A stretch of DNA of 19,824 nucleotides, from the NCBI GenBank assembly GCA_045657105.1, contig JAZOSN010000046.1, forward strand, positions 1 through 19,824, given 5' to 3'. This document shows positions 1 to 6,895 of this stretch, in pieces (position 1 is the first letter of the stretch; every line of letters begins with the position of its first letter). The notes under the pieces were generated by a model. It did not search any database and was not told the DNA's origin. It worked only from the letters and a program-made list of their open reading frames with translations. Source of the stretch: SIG672 sp045657105 (GTDB lineage: Bacteria > Bacillota > Clostridia > Oscillospirales > CAG-272). The position numbers were made by a program, and so were the translations under genes.

Positions 1-2
1 AG

Positions 3-356
3 ATGACTACGATCACTTTTTTCAAAAAAAACGGTGTTTATTATGGCTTTAAGGAAACCGGACATTCCGGATTTGCCGAAGAGGGAAACGATATTGTATG
101 CTCGGCGCTCTCGGCGATGGCCATGCTGATAGTAGACGCTATTGAGGTCTCTTACGCTTCAAACGGTGATTACAAGATCGACGAAAAAACAACCGATATT
201 ACGGTTATGGCAAAGGCGGCGCTCCCCGAAGAGGAAAGCGACGAGAAAAAGCAGTACGCCGTATCGGGACTCTTCTATGCATACTATTTGCAGCTTTGCG
301 ATCTGCTGGAAGATTACTACGATTTTATCGACGTTAAAGAAGTAGAGCTCGACTGA
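3..356 (+). CDS. prp: Ribosomal-processing cysteine protease Prp
   Basis: A 117-aa cysteine protease that removes the N-terminal extension of ribosomal protein L27, an essential step of 50S maturation in Firmicutes and relatives. The family signature is clear: GHSGFAEEGNDIVCSALS at residues 20-37, containing the catalytic dyad His21 and Cys33. Length matches the family (about 105-120 aa). The next gene encodes L27 with the matching cleavable extension, and the usual order is rplU-prp-rpmA. rplU should lie just outside the left edge. The ATG is two bases from the edge, so its ribosome binding site cannot be seen. The stop is followed by a 51-bp spacer to rpmA, so co-transcription is expected. 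Confidence 0.95.
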   Translation: MTTITFFKKNGVYYGFKETGHSGFAEEGNDIVCSALSAMAMLIVDAIEVSYASNGDYKIDEKTTDITVMAKAALPEEESDEKKQYAVSGLFYAYYLQLCDLLEDYYDFIDVKEVELD

Positions 357-407
357 GGAAAGAAATTTCCGAAAATTACTAAGTTTACATGAAAGGATAT
401 TAAGACA

Positions 408-686
408 ATGTTCAGAATAAGCTTACAGTTCTTCGCGCATAAGAAGGGTGTTGGTTCGACTAAGAACGGTCGTGACAGCGAATCCAAGCGTCTTGGCGTT
501 AAAAAAGCAGACGGTCAGCCCGTAATTGCAGGTAACATCATTGTTAGACAGCGCGGAACCCATATTCATCCCGGTAACAACGTCGGACGCGGATCTGACG
601 ATACTCTTTACGCTCTTATCGACGGAAAGGTAAAGTTCGAACAGATCGCAAAGGACAGAAAGTGCGTTAGCGTTTACGCTGACTGA
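408..686 (+). CDS. rpmA: 50S ribosomal protein L27 with Prp-cleavable N-terminal extension
   Basis: A 92-aa L27, whose mature N-terminus reaches toward the peptidyl transferase centre. The core (AHKKGVGSTKNGRDSESKRL, then GNIIVRQRGT.HIHPG.NVGRG) is typical. The first nine residues, MFRISLQFF, are the extension found in Firmicutes/Fusobacteria L27; Prp is expected to cut after Phe9 to expose Ala10-His11. An AAAGGA Shine-Dalgarno lies near 391-396. It sits directly after prp, consistent with a protease-substrate pair in one operon. A weak terminator-like fold follows at about 715-760. Confidence 0.97.
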   Translation: MFRISLQFFAHKKGVGSTKNGRDSESKRLGVKKADGQPVIAGNIIVRQRGTHIHPGNNVGRGSDDTLYALIDGKVKFEQIAKDRKCVSVYAD

Positions 687-713
687 TTTCTGCCACAGAA
701 AACGAGTATTCGA

Positions 714-762
714 CACAAAAGCCGCAGAAGGGCAGATTATGCCGTTTTGGGGCTTTTTGTTT
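714..762 (+). terminator. Possible weak terminator after rpmA
   Basis: ACAAAAGCC pairs imperfectly with GGGCTTTTTGT, enclosing a small GGCA-gatta-TGCC hairpin and followed by a T-rich run. It separates the ribosomal operon from argH. The stem is imperfect, so confidence is low. Confidence 0.35.
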
Positions 763-782
763 TAAATTTTGGAGATTTAACT

Positions 783-2183
783 ATGAATAACAAATTATGG
801 GCAGGACGTTTTTCAAAAGAGCTTAACAAGGTGGCAGATGATTTCAACTCGTCTATCCCCTTCGATAGCCGTATGTATTCTCAGGATATACGCGGCTCGA
901 TAGCACACGCTACTATGCTCGGTATGCAGGGAATAATCACTATCGACGAGGCTCACACGATAATAGACGAGCTTGCACGGATCGAGGAAGATGTTACCGA
1001 AGGCAGACTCGCTATTGATATGTCAGCGGAGGATATTCATATGTTCGTTGAGAGCGTTCTCACCGAGCGTATCGGAGATGTTGGCAAGAAGCTTCACACC
1101 GCGCGTAGCCGTAATGATCAGGTCGCAGTCGATATAAGACTCTGGCTCAAAGATCAGACAGATGATATAATCGAAAATATCTGCTCGCTTATCGAGGCTC
1201 TTACCGATAAGGCGGACGAGTATAAGGATGCTATTATGCCAGGATATACTCATATGCAGAGAGCTCAACCGATAACATTCGGACATCACCTTATGGCGTA
1301 CGTTTCGATGTTTATGCGTGATATTGAGCGTCTTTCGGAGGCATCTGCCCGTATGATGTCGGCATCTCCTCTCGGATCATGCGCTCTTGCAGGAACGACC
1401 TACAATACCGACAGACAGCGCACCGCCGATATTCTCGGCTTCCAGTATCCCTGCCGTAACTCGCTTGACGGTGTTTCGGACAGAGATTTCGCTATTGAGC
1501 TTTGCTCGGCGTATTCGATAGCTATGATGCACATTTCGCGTCTTTCGGAGGAAATAATCCTCTGGTCGTCGTGGGAGTTTAAGTTTATTGAGCTTGACGA
1601 TTCCTTCTCGACCGGCTCGTCCATTATGCCGCAGAAGAAGAATCCCGATATGGCAGAGCTTGCACGCGGCAAGACAGGAAGAGTATACGGCGATCTTATG
1701 ACCCTTCTTACTATAATGAAGGGAACACCGCTTGCATATAACAAGGATATGCAGGAAGACAAGGAAGCAATATTTGACGCCGTTGACACGCTCAAAGCCT
1801 GCCTTAGCGTCTTTGCTCCTATGATCGCAACAATGCGCCCCATACGTGAAAATATGTACTCTGCGGCGCAGAAGGGCTTTATCAACGCGACCGACGTAGC
1901 AGACTATCTCGTAGGCAAAGGACTTCCGTTCAGAAGTGCTTACAAGATCACAGGCCAGCTCGTCGGAAAATGTGTTGCCGAGGGAAAGGTTCTTGATAAT
2001 CTTTCACTTGAAGAATACCGCGAATTTTCCGAGCTTTTCGACGAGGATCTGTACGGATATATCTCGCTCGAAAGCTGTGTGAGCCGCAGAACCTCGTACG
2101 GCGGAACTTCGCCCGAATCGGTTGCCTCGCAGATCGAGTACGCAAGAGAGTTTCTCGATGCATTTAAGGTAGATGAGGAATAA
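783..2183 (+). CDS. argH: Argininosuccinate lyase
   Basis: A 466-aa enzyme of the fumarase/aspartase superfamily that splits argininosuccinate into arginine and fumarate, the last step of arginine biosynthesis. It opens with LWAGRFSKE, typical of ArgH, carries the HTARSRNDQV segment near residue 100, and has the superfamily signature GSSIMPQKKNPD at residues 278-289, with Ser280 as the predicted catalytic serine of the flexible loop. The ATG at 783 is preferred over one 36 bases upstream because GGAG at 771-774 is correctly spaced for it and the extra residues are not conserved-looking. It stands alone, with no other arg genes in view, and ends at a strong terminator. Confidence 0.96.
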   Translation: MNNKLWAGRFSKELNKVADDFNSSIPFDSRMYSQDIRGSIAHATMLGMQGIITIDEAHTIIDELARIEEDVTEGRLAIDMSAEDIHMFVESVLTERIGDVGKKLHTARSRNDQVAVDIRLWLKDQTDDIIENICSLIEALTDKADEYKDAIMPGYTHMQRAQPITFGHHLMAYVSMFMRDIERLSEASARMMSASPLGSCALAGTTYNTDRQRTADILGFQYPCRNSLDGVSDRDFAIELCSAYSIAMMHISRLSEEIILWSSWEFKFIELDDSFSTGSSIMPQKKNPDMAELARGKTGRVYGDLMTLLTIMKGTPLAYNKDMQEDKEAIFDAVDTLKACLSVFAPMIATMRPIRENMYSAAQKGFINATDVADYLVGKGLPFRSAYKITGQLVGKCVAEGKVLDNLSLEEYREFSELFDEDLYGYISLESCVSRRTSYGGTSPESVASQIEYAREFLDAFKVDEE

Positions 2184-2189
2184 AAAATT

Positions 2190-2219
2190 AAAGCGATGAC
2201 GTTTTGTCATCGCTTTTTT
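2190..2219 (+). terminator. Rho-independent terminator of argH
   Basis: AAGCGATGAC (2191-2200) pairs perfectly with GTCATCGCTT (2206-2215) around a GTTTT loop and is followed by T's. Because an A-run precedes the stem, it may also end the convergent oxidoreductase transcript. Confidence 0.9.
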
Positions 2220-2224
2220 GTGTT

Positions 2225-3478
2225 TCAAAGCACCGCGCCGTTTTTGATGAGTGTTTCTCTGAGAAGCTTTGTATCGAGCGTGTGTGCGCTCTTTCTCGTT
2301 TTGAATGCAACTGCCGCCGCAGTTCCCGCCGCCTGACCGAGAGTTGCGCATATCGGCATAATTCTGACCGACGCCTGAGCCTCGTGTGTTGCCGAGATAC
2401 ATCTTCCCGCTACGAGCAGGTTGTCAAACTCCTTTGGAAGAAGCGAACGGTAGGGAATAGAATATTTCTCCTCACCCTTAAAATAGTAATGCGAGGTTCC
2501 CGAGCCTGCTGGGTTATGAATGTCTATATCGTAGTTTCCGAGAGCTATTGCATCGTCAAAATAGGTGAGGTTTTTAAGATCTTCGACCGTGAGAATGTAA
2601 ACACCTTTAAGCTTGCGGCTCTCTCTTACGCCTATCTCACTTGCTATCGAGATAAGCGTACTGTTTTCGAATGCTTTTGAGTGATTTTTAAGAAAAAGCT
2701 CCATCTCATATACCTGACGGCGCGCCTCGATCTCTGCACGGCTCTTGTCAAAGGGATTTGTAGGATCAAGCTTTACTATTCTCGTCGTGTTGAAGTGTAC
2801 TATTCCTTCGCCGATTCCGTAGAATAAGAGAATGTCCTCACGGGGATTTTTGATCTCGCCGTTCTTTTGAAGCTCTTTGTATTTTTCGTTTATCATTGCA
2901 CTGTCTTTTTTTAACTGCTCAACGTCAACTCCGCTCATTCTGAAGCAGGTCGTCATAGGCTGACAAAGACCGTCACTCTCACGTCCGAGCTGATAGTCAC
3001 ATCCTGCAAGTGTGAAGAGATTGCCGTCGCCCGTGGTATCAATAAAGAAATCTGCCTCGAAATACATAACGCCGGATGTGGTGGTAATACCGACGCTTGT
3101 GATCTTGTTTTTCTCGCTCTTTACATCAAACAGAGTACTGTGAAGGAGCAGATCCACTCCCGCCTCGCTTACCATATCGTCAAGCAGAAGCTTAAAATAT
3201 TCGGGCTTGAAGCGCATAAGAGAAAATTCGTTTGTGAATTTCTTTTCGCGCTCGCGCATTTCGGTAAATATTCCGCCGCTGAGGTGATAGCCGACCTTGT
3301 TATCCGCGTCGAGCGTCCAATATCGCATAAAGGGATATACTAGGTTGTTTGATATTGCTCCGCCGAGAGAACCGCTCTTTTCAACGAGCAAAACAGATAG
3401 TCCCTCACGCGCTGCACTGACCGATGCGGCAACACCCGAAAGTCCGCCGCCGACTACTACAAGATCGTATTTTTTCAT
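2225..3478 (-). CDS. FAD-dependent oxidoreductase (FAD_oxidored family)
   Basis: A 417-aa flavoprotein of the PF12831-like group. The Rossmann dinucleotide motif GGGLSG lies at residues 10-15, followed by an acidic residue at the end of the second strand (LLVEKSG). The C-terminal FAD contact region (DNLLVAGRCISATHEAQASVR, then a GQAAGTAAA stretch) is characteristic. The start at 3478 is chosen because it leads straight into the Rossmann strand and has AAAGGA ten bases upstream; an ATG 36 bases further upstream would add a non-conserved charged leader. The substrate cannot be told from sequence; such proteins often sit in carbohydrate or cofactor catabolic loci. It is divergent from a PocR/AraC-type regulator, which probably controls it. 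Confidence 0.85.
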   Translation of the reverse strand: MKKYDLVVVGGGLSGVAASVSAAREGLSVLLVEKSGSLGGAISNNLVYPFMRYWTLDADNKVGYHLSGGIFTEMREREKKFTNEFSLMRFKPEYFKLLLDDMVSEAGVDLLLHSTLFDVKSEKNKITSVGITTTSGVMYFEADFFIDTTGDGNLFTLAGCDYQLGRESDGLCQPMTTCFRMSGVDVEQLKKDSAMINEKYKELQKNGEIKNPREDILLFYGIGEGIVHFNTTRIVKLDPTNPFDKSRAEIEARRQVYEMELFLKNHSKAFENSTLISIASEIGVRESRKLKGVYILTVEDLKNLTYFDDAIALGNYDIDIHNPAGSGTSHYYFKGEEKYSIPYRSLLPKEFDNLLVAGRCISATHEAQASVRIMPICATLGQAAGTAAAVAFKTRKSAHTLDTKLLRETLIKNGAVL

Positions 3479-3506
3479 AAGAGAATATTCCTTTCCGTAC
3501 TTATCC

Positions 3507-3525
3507 TTTATCATAATATCACATT
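3507..3525 (-). promoter_or_regulatory. Extended -10 promoter of the oxidoreductase gene
   Basis: On the minus strand, TATTAT (3518-3513) is preceded by TGA, giving an extended -10. The -35 region is only T-rich. It predicts a leader of about 28 nt carrying the AAAGGA site. Confidence 0.5.
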
Positions 3526-3560
3526 TTTTCTGAAAAAACTTATATTTTTAGAAATTTATA

Positions 3561-3589
3561 TTGAACAAACGAAACTTTTATGATATAAT
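3561..3589 (+). promoter_or_regulatory. Promoter of the AraC-type regulator
   Basis: TTGAAC (3561-3566) and TATAAT (3584-3589) are separated by exactly 17 bp, giving a start site near 3596 and a leader of about 29 nt with GAGG at 3614-3617. Confidence 0.75.
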
Positions 3590-3624
3590 TTGCTTGAAAT
3601 TGTACAAGTAATAGAGGAAAACAC

Positions 3625-4455
3625 ATGAATTACAGTTATCTGAACGATCTTATTGATTATCTCGAATACGGGACGAAGTTACATATCGGAGTTTTGTTTT
3701 TCGGCTCATACGGAAATGAAAAACTTGTTTTGCCGCACGAGAAGCAGATACATAAAAGTCCTGTGTGTTCCGTAATGAAAGGAAGTCCTAACGGTTACAG
3801 ACGCTGTTACTATTGCAGAAATTCTGCCGTAAAAAAAGCACTTATCGGCAAGCAGCCGTTCGGTGGGCTTTGCATAAACGGAATGTATGAATACACCCAC
3901 CCGGTGATTATAGACGACGAGGTCGTCAGTATAATTTTTATAGGAAATATACTTCCGTCTGAGGAAAAACGCGAAAAACTCAGATATAAGTTAAGTGTAA
4001 GAGAGGATCTGATCGAATCTCTTGAAAGCGGTTTTTCCCTTGAAAACTGTCAGGCGATAGGCGAGCTTATTGAAAGCTATATAAGAATGATATTAGAGCT
4101 TTCCCCTGTAAAAAATGAAAAAAACGATTTTGATCCGCTTATCGAAAACCTTAAAAGCTATATAGAAGCAAATATTGAATACGAAATAGATCTGTCGCTC
4201 GTAGCACAGATGTTTCACTATAACGAAAAGTATCTGGGACGTCTTTTCAAACGAAAGACCGGATACTCTTTCAGTGAATGGATAAACAAAAGAAGAGTAG
4301 AGCTTGGCAGGGAAATGCTTCTTGCGGAAAATGATACTATTATAAATATCTCGTCAAAGGTCGGATTTAATAACGTCACATATTTTAACCGCGTGTTCAA
4401 AAAACAGTACGGCGTTACTCCCAGCGAGTACAGAAAAAGCAAAAACCTCCGTTAA
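3625..4455 (+). CDS. PocR-domain AraC-family transcriptional regulator
   Basis: A 276-aa one-component regulator. The first half resembles the PocR sensory domain, including a cysteine set at C48, C61-x2-C64 and C83 (RCYYCRNSA and GGLCINGMYEY). In relatives this domain is proposed to sense small hydrocarbon derivatives, or it has a metal or redox character. The C-terminal 100 residues are two AraC helix-turn-helices ending in FNNVTYFNRVFKKQYGVTPSEYRK, the classic AraC signature. GAGG seven bases upstream supports the start. It is divergent from the FAD oxidoreductase across about 146 bp, so a regulator-target pair is the simplest reading. The stop codon lies inside the loop of its own terminator. 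Confidence 0.87.
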   Translation: MNYSYLNDLIDYLEYGTKLHIGVLFFGSYGNEKLVLPHEKQIHKSPVCSVMKGSPNGYRRCYYCRNSAVKKALIGKQPFGGLCINGMYEYTHPVIIDDEVVSIIFIGNILPSEEKREKLRYKLSVREDLIESLESGFSLENCQAIGELIESYIRMILELSPVKNEKNDFDPLIENLKSYIEANIEYEIDLSLVAQMFHYNEKYLGRLFKRKTGYSFSEWINKRRVELGREMLLAENDTIINISSKVGFNNVTYFNRVFKKQYGVTPSEYRKSKNLR

Positions 4456-4467
4456 AACGGAGGTTTT
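4442..4467 (+). terminator. Bidirectional terminator between convergent genes
   Basis: AAAACCTCCGT (4442-4452) pairs with ACGGAGGTTTT (4457-4467) around a 4-nt loop that holds the stop codon of the AraC gene. T-runs on both strands suit it to ending both convergent transcripts. Confidence 0.85.
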
Positions 4468-4471
4468 ATCT

Positions 4472-5305
4472 TTAATCGTTAAGTGCTTTTATAAGATAGG
4501 GAAGCTCGGTTTCAAACTTTGCGCCGTACCAGTGATTTTCCTCTTTTGCGGTTGCTTTTATGCACTCTACCGTATAGTCTGCGGCGATCTTTGCACTGTC
4601 GAAAGCGCTTTTTCCGCGTACAAGCGCACCAACGAACGAGGACGCATATATATCGCCGGTTCCGTGGCAACTGTTCGGGAGAAAATCGTGCTCGTAGTAA
4701 GAGTAATTGCCGTTTTCGTAAATAACAATACCTGTCTTTCCCGCCTCGTAGCTGACGCCCGTAAGTATCACGTTACGAACACCGAGCGCGGTAAACTTTT
4801 CAAGAAGCGTGTCAATGTACGCTCTGTCGTAAACGGTTTTGTATTCTTCTCCCGTAAGGAAGCAGGCCTCGGTGATATTCGGGATTATATAGTCGGCACA
4901 GGCACAAAGCTTTGCCATTTCCTTTACAAAATCCTCGTCAAATCCGGGATAAAGCTTTCCGCCGTCTGCCATAGCAGGATCAACTATACGTATGCAGTTT
5001 TCTTTTGCACAGGAAGAGAATATCTCGCTAACGTAAGCTATCTGCTTTGCACTTCCGAGATAACCCGTATATATAGCGTCAAATCTGATCTTTTCCTTTT
5101 CCCAATGCTCGCGTATTTTCGGCATATCATCGGTAAGATCGCGGAATGTATATCCCGAAAATCCTGCCGTATGTGTAGAGAGAACGGCAGATGGAAGAAC
5201 GCAGGTTTCGATGCCGCAAGCCGAAATTATCGGAAGTGCAACGGTCAGAGAGCACTGTCCGACACACGAAATATCCTGAATTGTAAGTATTTTTTTGTAC
5301 GACAT
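4472..5305 (-). CDS. Pyridoxal/pyridoxamine kinase (PdxK/PdxY-type)
   Basis: A 277-aa ribokinase-superfamily enzyme that phosphorylates B6 vitamers (pyridoxal, pyridoxamine, pyridoxine) to feed pyridoxal 5'-phosphate salvage. Supporting features are the N-terminal strand ILTIQDISCVGQCSL, LPSAVLSTHTAGF near residue 38, the VDPAMADGGKLY segment near 108, and the anion-hole/catalytic HGTGD at 214-218. ATG 5305 is chosen: AGAGG lies eight bases upstream and the conserved strand begins immediately, while the longer frame would cross the promoter. It is divergent from a MocR/PdxR-like regulator, a common arrangement for PLP-related genes. The PdxK versus PdxY name cannot be settled from sequence. 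Confidence 0.9.
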   Translation of the reverse strand: MSYKKILTIQDISCVGQCSLTVALPIISACGIETCVLPSAVLSTHTAGFSGYTFRDLTDDMPKIREHWEKEKIRFDAIYTGYLGSAKQIAYVSEIFSSCAKENCIRIVDPAMADGGKLYPGFDEDFVKEMAKLCACADYIIPNITEACFLTGEEYKTVYDRAYIDTLLEKFTALGVRNVILTGVSYEAGKTGIVIYENGNYSYYEHDFLPNSCHGTGDIYASSFVGALVRGKSAFDSAKIAADYTVECIKATAKEENHWYGAKFETELPYLIKALND

Positions 5306-5317
5306 AGTATTTACCTC

Positions 5318-5366
5318 TTTACAAATCGTTATAAATGTATTATAATCATTTTTGATAATATGTAAA
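5318..5366. promoter_or_regulatory. Divergent promoters sharing a palindromic -10
   Basis: The + promoter is TTTACA (5318-5323), 17 bp, TATAAT (5341-5346). The - promoter is TTTACA (5366-5361), 16 bp, TATAAT (5344-5339). The two -10 hexamers overlap within the self-complementary octamer ATTATAAT (5339-5346), so one DNA site can open in either direction. Expected starts are near 5353 (+) and 5332 (-). The outer TTTACA/TGTAAA pair forms an inverted repeat. Confidence 0.65.
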
Positions 5367-5397
5367 TTACCAAAATAGGAGATTTTTATATATCCAG

Positions 5398-6465
5398 ATG
5401 AATAAAGAAAAAAAGTATTATACCTTATATAAAATAATAAAGGAAATGATCCTTTCGGGAGAATACAAGGCAGGAGAAAAGCTTCCGTCAAAGCGCGTAA
5501 TGGCAGACAAAACGAGTTTCAGTACGATAACTGTCGAAAGCGCTTATAACCGACTTGCGGACGAGGGATATATCTATTCCCGAGAGAGAAGCGGATATTT
5601 CGTTGCAGAGATAGACGGAATGTATCAGGGAGAGGGCGAAAAGGGAAGAGTACTTCCTCTGCTTTCCGAAGAAAACGAGCTTCCGAGCGGTGATTTCGAA
5701 TATTCTGTCTGGTTCAAGACAATGAGAAAGGTTATGTCGGAAAAAGGTGCGCGTCTTTTCGTGAAATCTCCAAGTAAAGGTTGCGCCGTTCTTCGTAACG
5801 CCATATCGGAATACCTTTACAGATACCGCGGAATGTATGCAGAGCCTGAGAGGATAATCATAGGATCGGGTGCCGAGCAGCTTTACGATACCGCTATTCG
5901 TATTTTCGGACGCGAGAAGGTGTACGGCATAGAGGATCCTTCATACTCTCAGATCGAAACAGTATATAGCACAATGGGCGTTTCGCTCGAAAAACTCAAA
6001 ATGGGTAAAAACGGAATAGAGAGCGAGGCACTTAAAAATTCCAAAGCCGACCTGCTTCACGTTACGCCCTTTCATAGTTATCCGTCGGGCGTAACCGCGA
6101 GTATTAAAAAAAGATATGAATATCTGGCTTTCACCGCCAAAAATAACGGCTATATAATCGAGGACGATTTTGACAGTGAATTCTTTATCCCGGGCCACCC
6201 GATCGAGTCGCTTTATTCGCTTGACAAAAACGGCAGAGTTCTGTATATGAACACATTTTCCAAAAGCCTTTCGCCTTCTATGAGAATGGGATATATGATA
6301 ATTCCACATCACTTGCTTTCACTCTATGAGGAAAAAATGGGAATGTATTCCTGTACGGTTCCGGTGCTTGATCAGTACGTACTTGCCGAATTTATTTCAA
6401 GCGGAAACTTTGAGAGGCACCTCAACCGAATGAGAAGAAAGATGAAAAACGAAATGAAAAAATAA
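5398..6465 (+). CDS. MocR/PdxR-type GntR regulator, C-terminally short
   Basis: A 355-aa fusion of a GntR winged helix (about 10-72, containing KLPSKRVMADKTSFSTITV) with a type I aminotransferase-like domain. PLP-site residues are present: EDDFDSEF at 255-262 and the Schiff-base lysine in NTFSKSLSPS (Lys289). Family members are usually 440-490 aa; this one ends at RHLNRMRRKMKNEMKK, where relatives continue for about 90-110 residues of the small domain. No continuation is visible in the other two frames. Spacing from AGGAG (5377-5381) to the ATG is 16 bases, unusually long, and no better in-frame start exists. Divergence from the B6 kinase suggests it senses PLP and controls salvage. Confidence 0.85.
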   Translation: MNKEKKYYTLYKIIKEMILSGEYKAGEKLPSKRVMADKTSFSTITVESAYNRLADEGYIYSRERSGYFVAEIDGMYQGEGEKGRVLPLLSEENELPSGDFEYSVWFKTMRKVMSEKGARLFVKSPSKGCAVLRNAISEYLYRYRGMYAEPERIIIGSGAEQLYDTAIRIFGREKVYGIEDPSYSQIETVYSTMGVSLEKLKMGKNGIESEALKNSKADLLHVTPFHSYPSGVTASIKKRYEYLAFTAKNNGYIIEDDFDSEFFIPGHPIESLYSLDKNGRVLYMNTFSKSLSPSMRMGYMIIPHHLLSLYEEKMGMYSCTVPVLDQYVLAEFISSGNFERHLNRMRRKMKNEMKK

Positions 6466-6497
6466 TTTTAAAAAACTTAAATTTTTTCAAAAAGCTC

Positions 6498-6526
6498 TTG
6501 ACAAATCAGATATTTTATTGTAGAAT
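6498..6526 (+). promoter_or_regulatory. Strong promoter of the feo operon
   Basis: TTGACA (6498-6503) and TAGAAT (6521-6526) with 17-bp spacing. The predicted start near 6533 falls inside the following dyad, so a repressor bound there would block initiation. Confidence 0.8.
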
Positions 6527-6531
6527 GTTGA

Positions 6532-6551
6532 AGGTTAGCGAAGGCTAACCT
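6532..6551. promoter_or_regulatory. Inverted repeat operator 1 of the feo operon
   Basis: AGGTTAGC-gaag-GCTAACCT, 8-bp perfect arms with a 4-bp spacer, at the predicted transcription start. The half-sites AGGTTAG/CTAACCT match those of DtxR/IdeR iron boxes, but those have a spacing of about 1 bp rather than 6. Confidence 0.6.
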
Positions 6552-6580
6552 ATGAAAACGGCTTTATTGAAGGTGATTTT

Positions 6581-6799
6581 ATGAACTTGCGTTTGGCAGA
6601 AGAAGGGAAGGAATATATCATCGAGAGCATCGAAACAGATGACGAAGAGCTCGATGCATTCCTTTTTTCACTCGGTTGTTATAGCGGCGAGCCGATAACG
6701 GTCATTTCACATCTCAAAGGCGGGTGTGTGGTTTCCATTAAAGACGGAAGATACAACATTGATAATCAACTCGCGGAAGCTATCATCGTTAAAAACTAA
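6581..6799 (+). CDS. feoA: Ferrous iron transport protein FeoA
   Basis: A 72-aa SH3-like cytosolic accessory protein that works with FeoB in Fe2+ uptake. The fold signature is visible as short hydrophobic strands with the Gly-rich turn (SLGCYSGEPITVISHLKGGCVVSI) and an ending in NIDNQLAEAIIV typical of FeoA. AAGGTG lies just upstream of the ATG. It is first in the feo operon; 96 bp separate it from feoB, and that spacer holds a hairpin and a second copy of the dyad found at the promoter. Confidence 0.92.
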   Translation: MNLRLAEEGKEYIIESIETDDEELDAFLFSLGCYSGEPITVISHLKGGCVVSIKDGRYNIDNQLAEAIIVKN

Positions 6800-6824
6800 A
6801 AAATAATCTTACGATTATTTTTTT
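6798..6824 (+). terminator. AT-rich hairpin between feoA and feoB (possible attenuator)
   Basis: AAAAAATAATC (6798-6808) pairs with GATTATTTTTT (6813-6823) around TTAC and runs into T's. Its low GC content suggests a leaky terminator that could lower feoB relative to feoA, rather than a full stop. Confidence 0.45.
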
Positions 6825-6830
6825 AACGCT

Positions 6831-6850
6831 GAGTTAGCAAGGGCTAACTC
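6831..6850. promoter_or_regulatory. Inverted repeat operator 2 between feoA and feoB
   Basis: GAGTTAGC-aagg-GCTAACTC, 8-bp perfect arms with a 4-bp spacer. It shares the core GTTAGC-N4-GCTAAC with the dyad at the feoA promoter, while the outer two bases of each arm differ but still pair. Confidence 0.55.
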
Positions 6851-6895
6851 AATTTGAGAATAAATTTACTTTCTCATATAACAGGAGGAAAATCA

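Noticed and set aside
4532..5365. A 277-codon + frame opposite the B6 kinase
   Set aside because: No recognisable domain, and the kinase on the other strand carries all family motifs; the frame would also cross the shared promoter.
6854..6882. Promoter TTGAGA-N17-TATAAC before feoB
   Set aside because: Its start site would fall in the feoB Shine-Dalgarno, leaving no usable leader.
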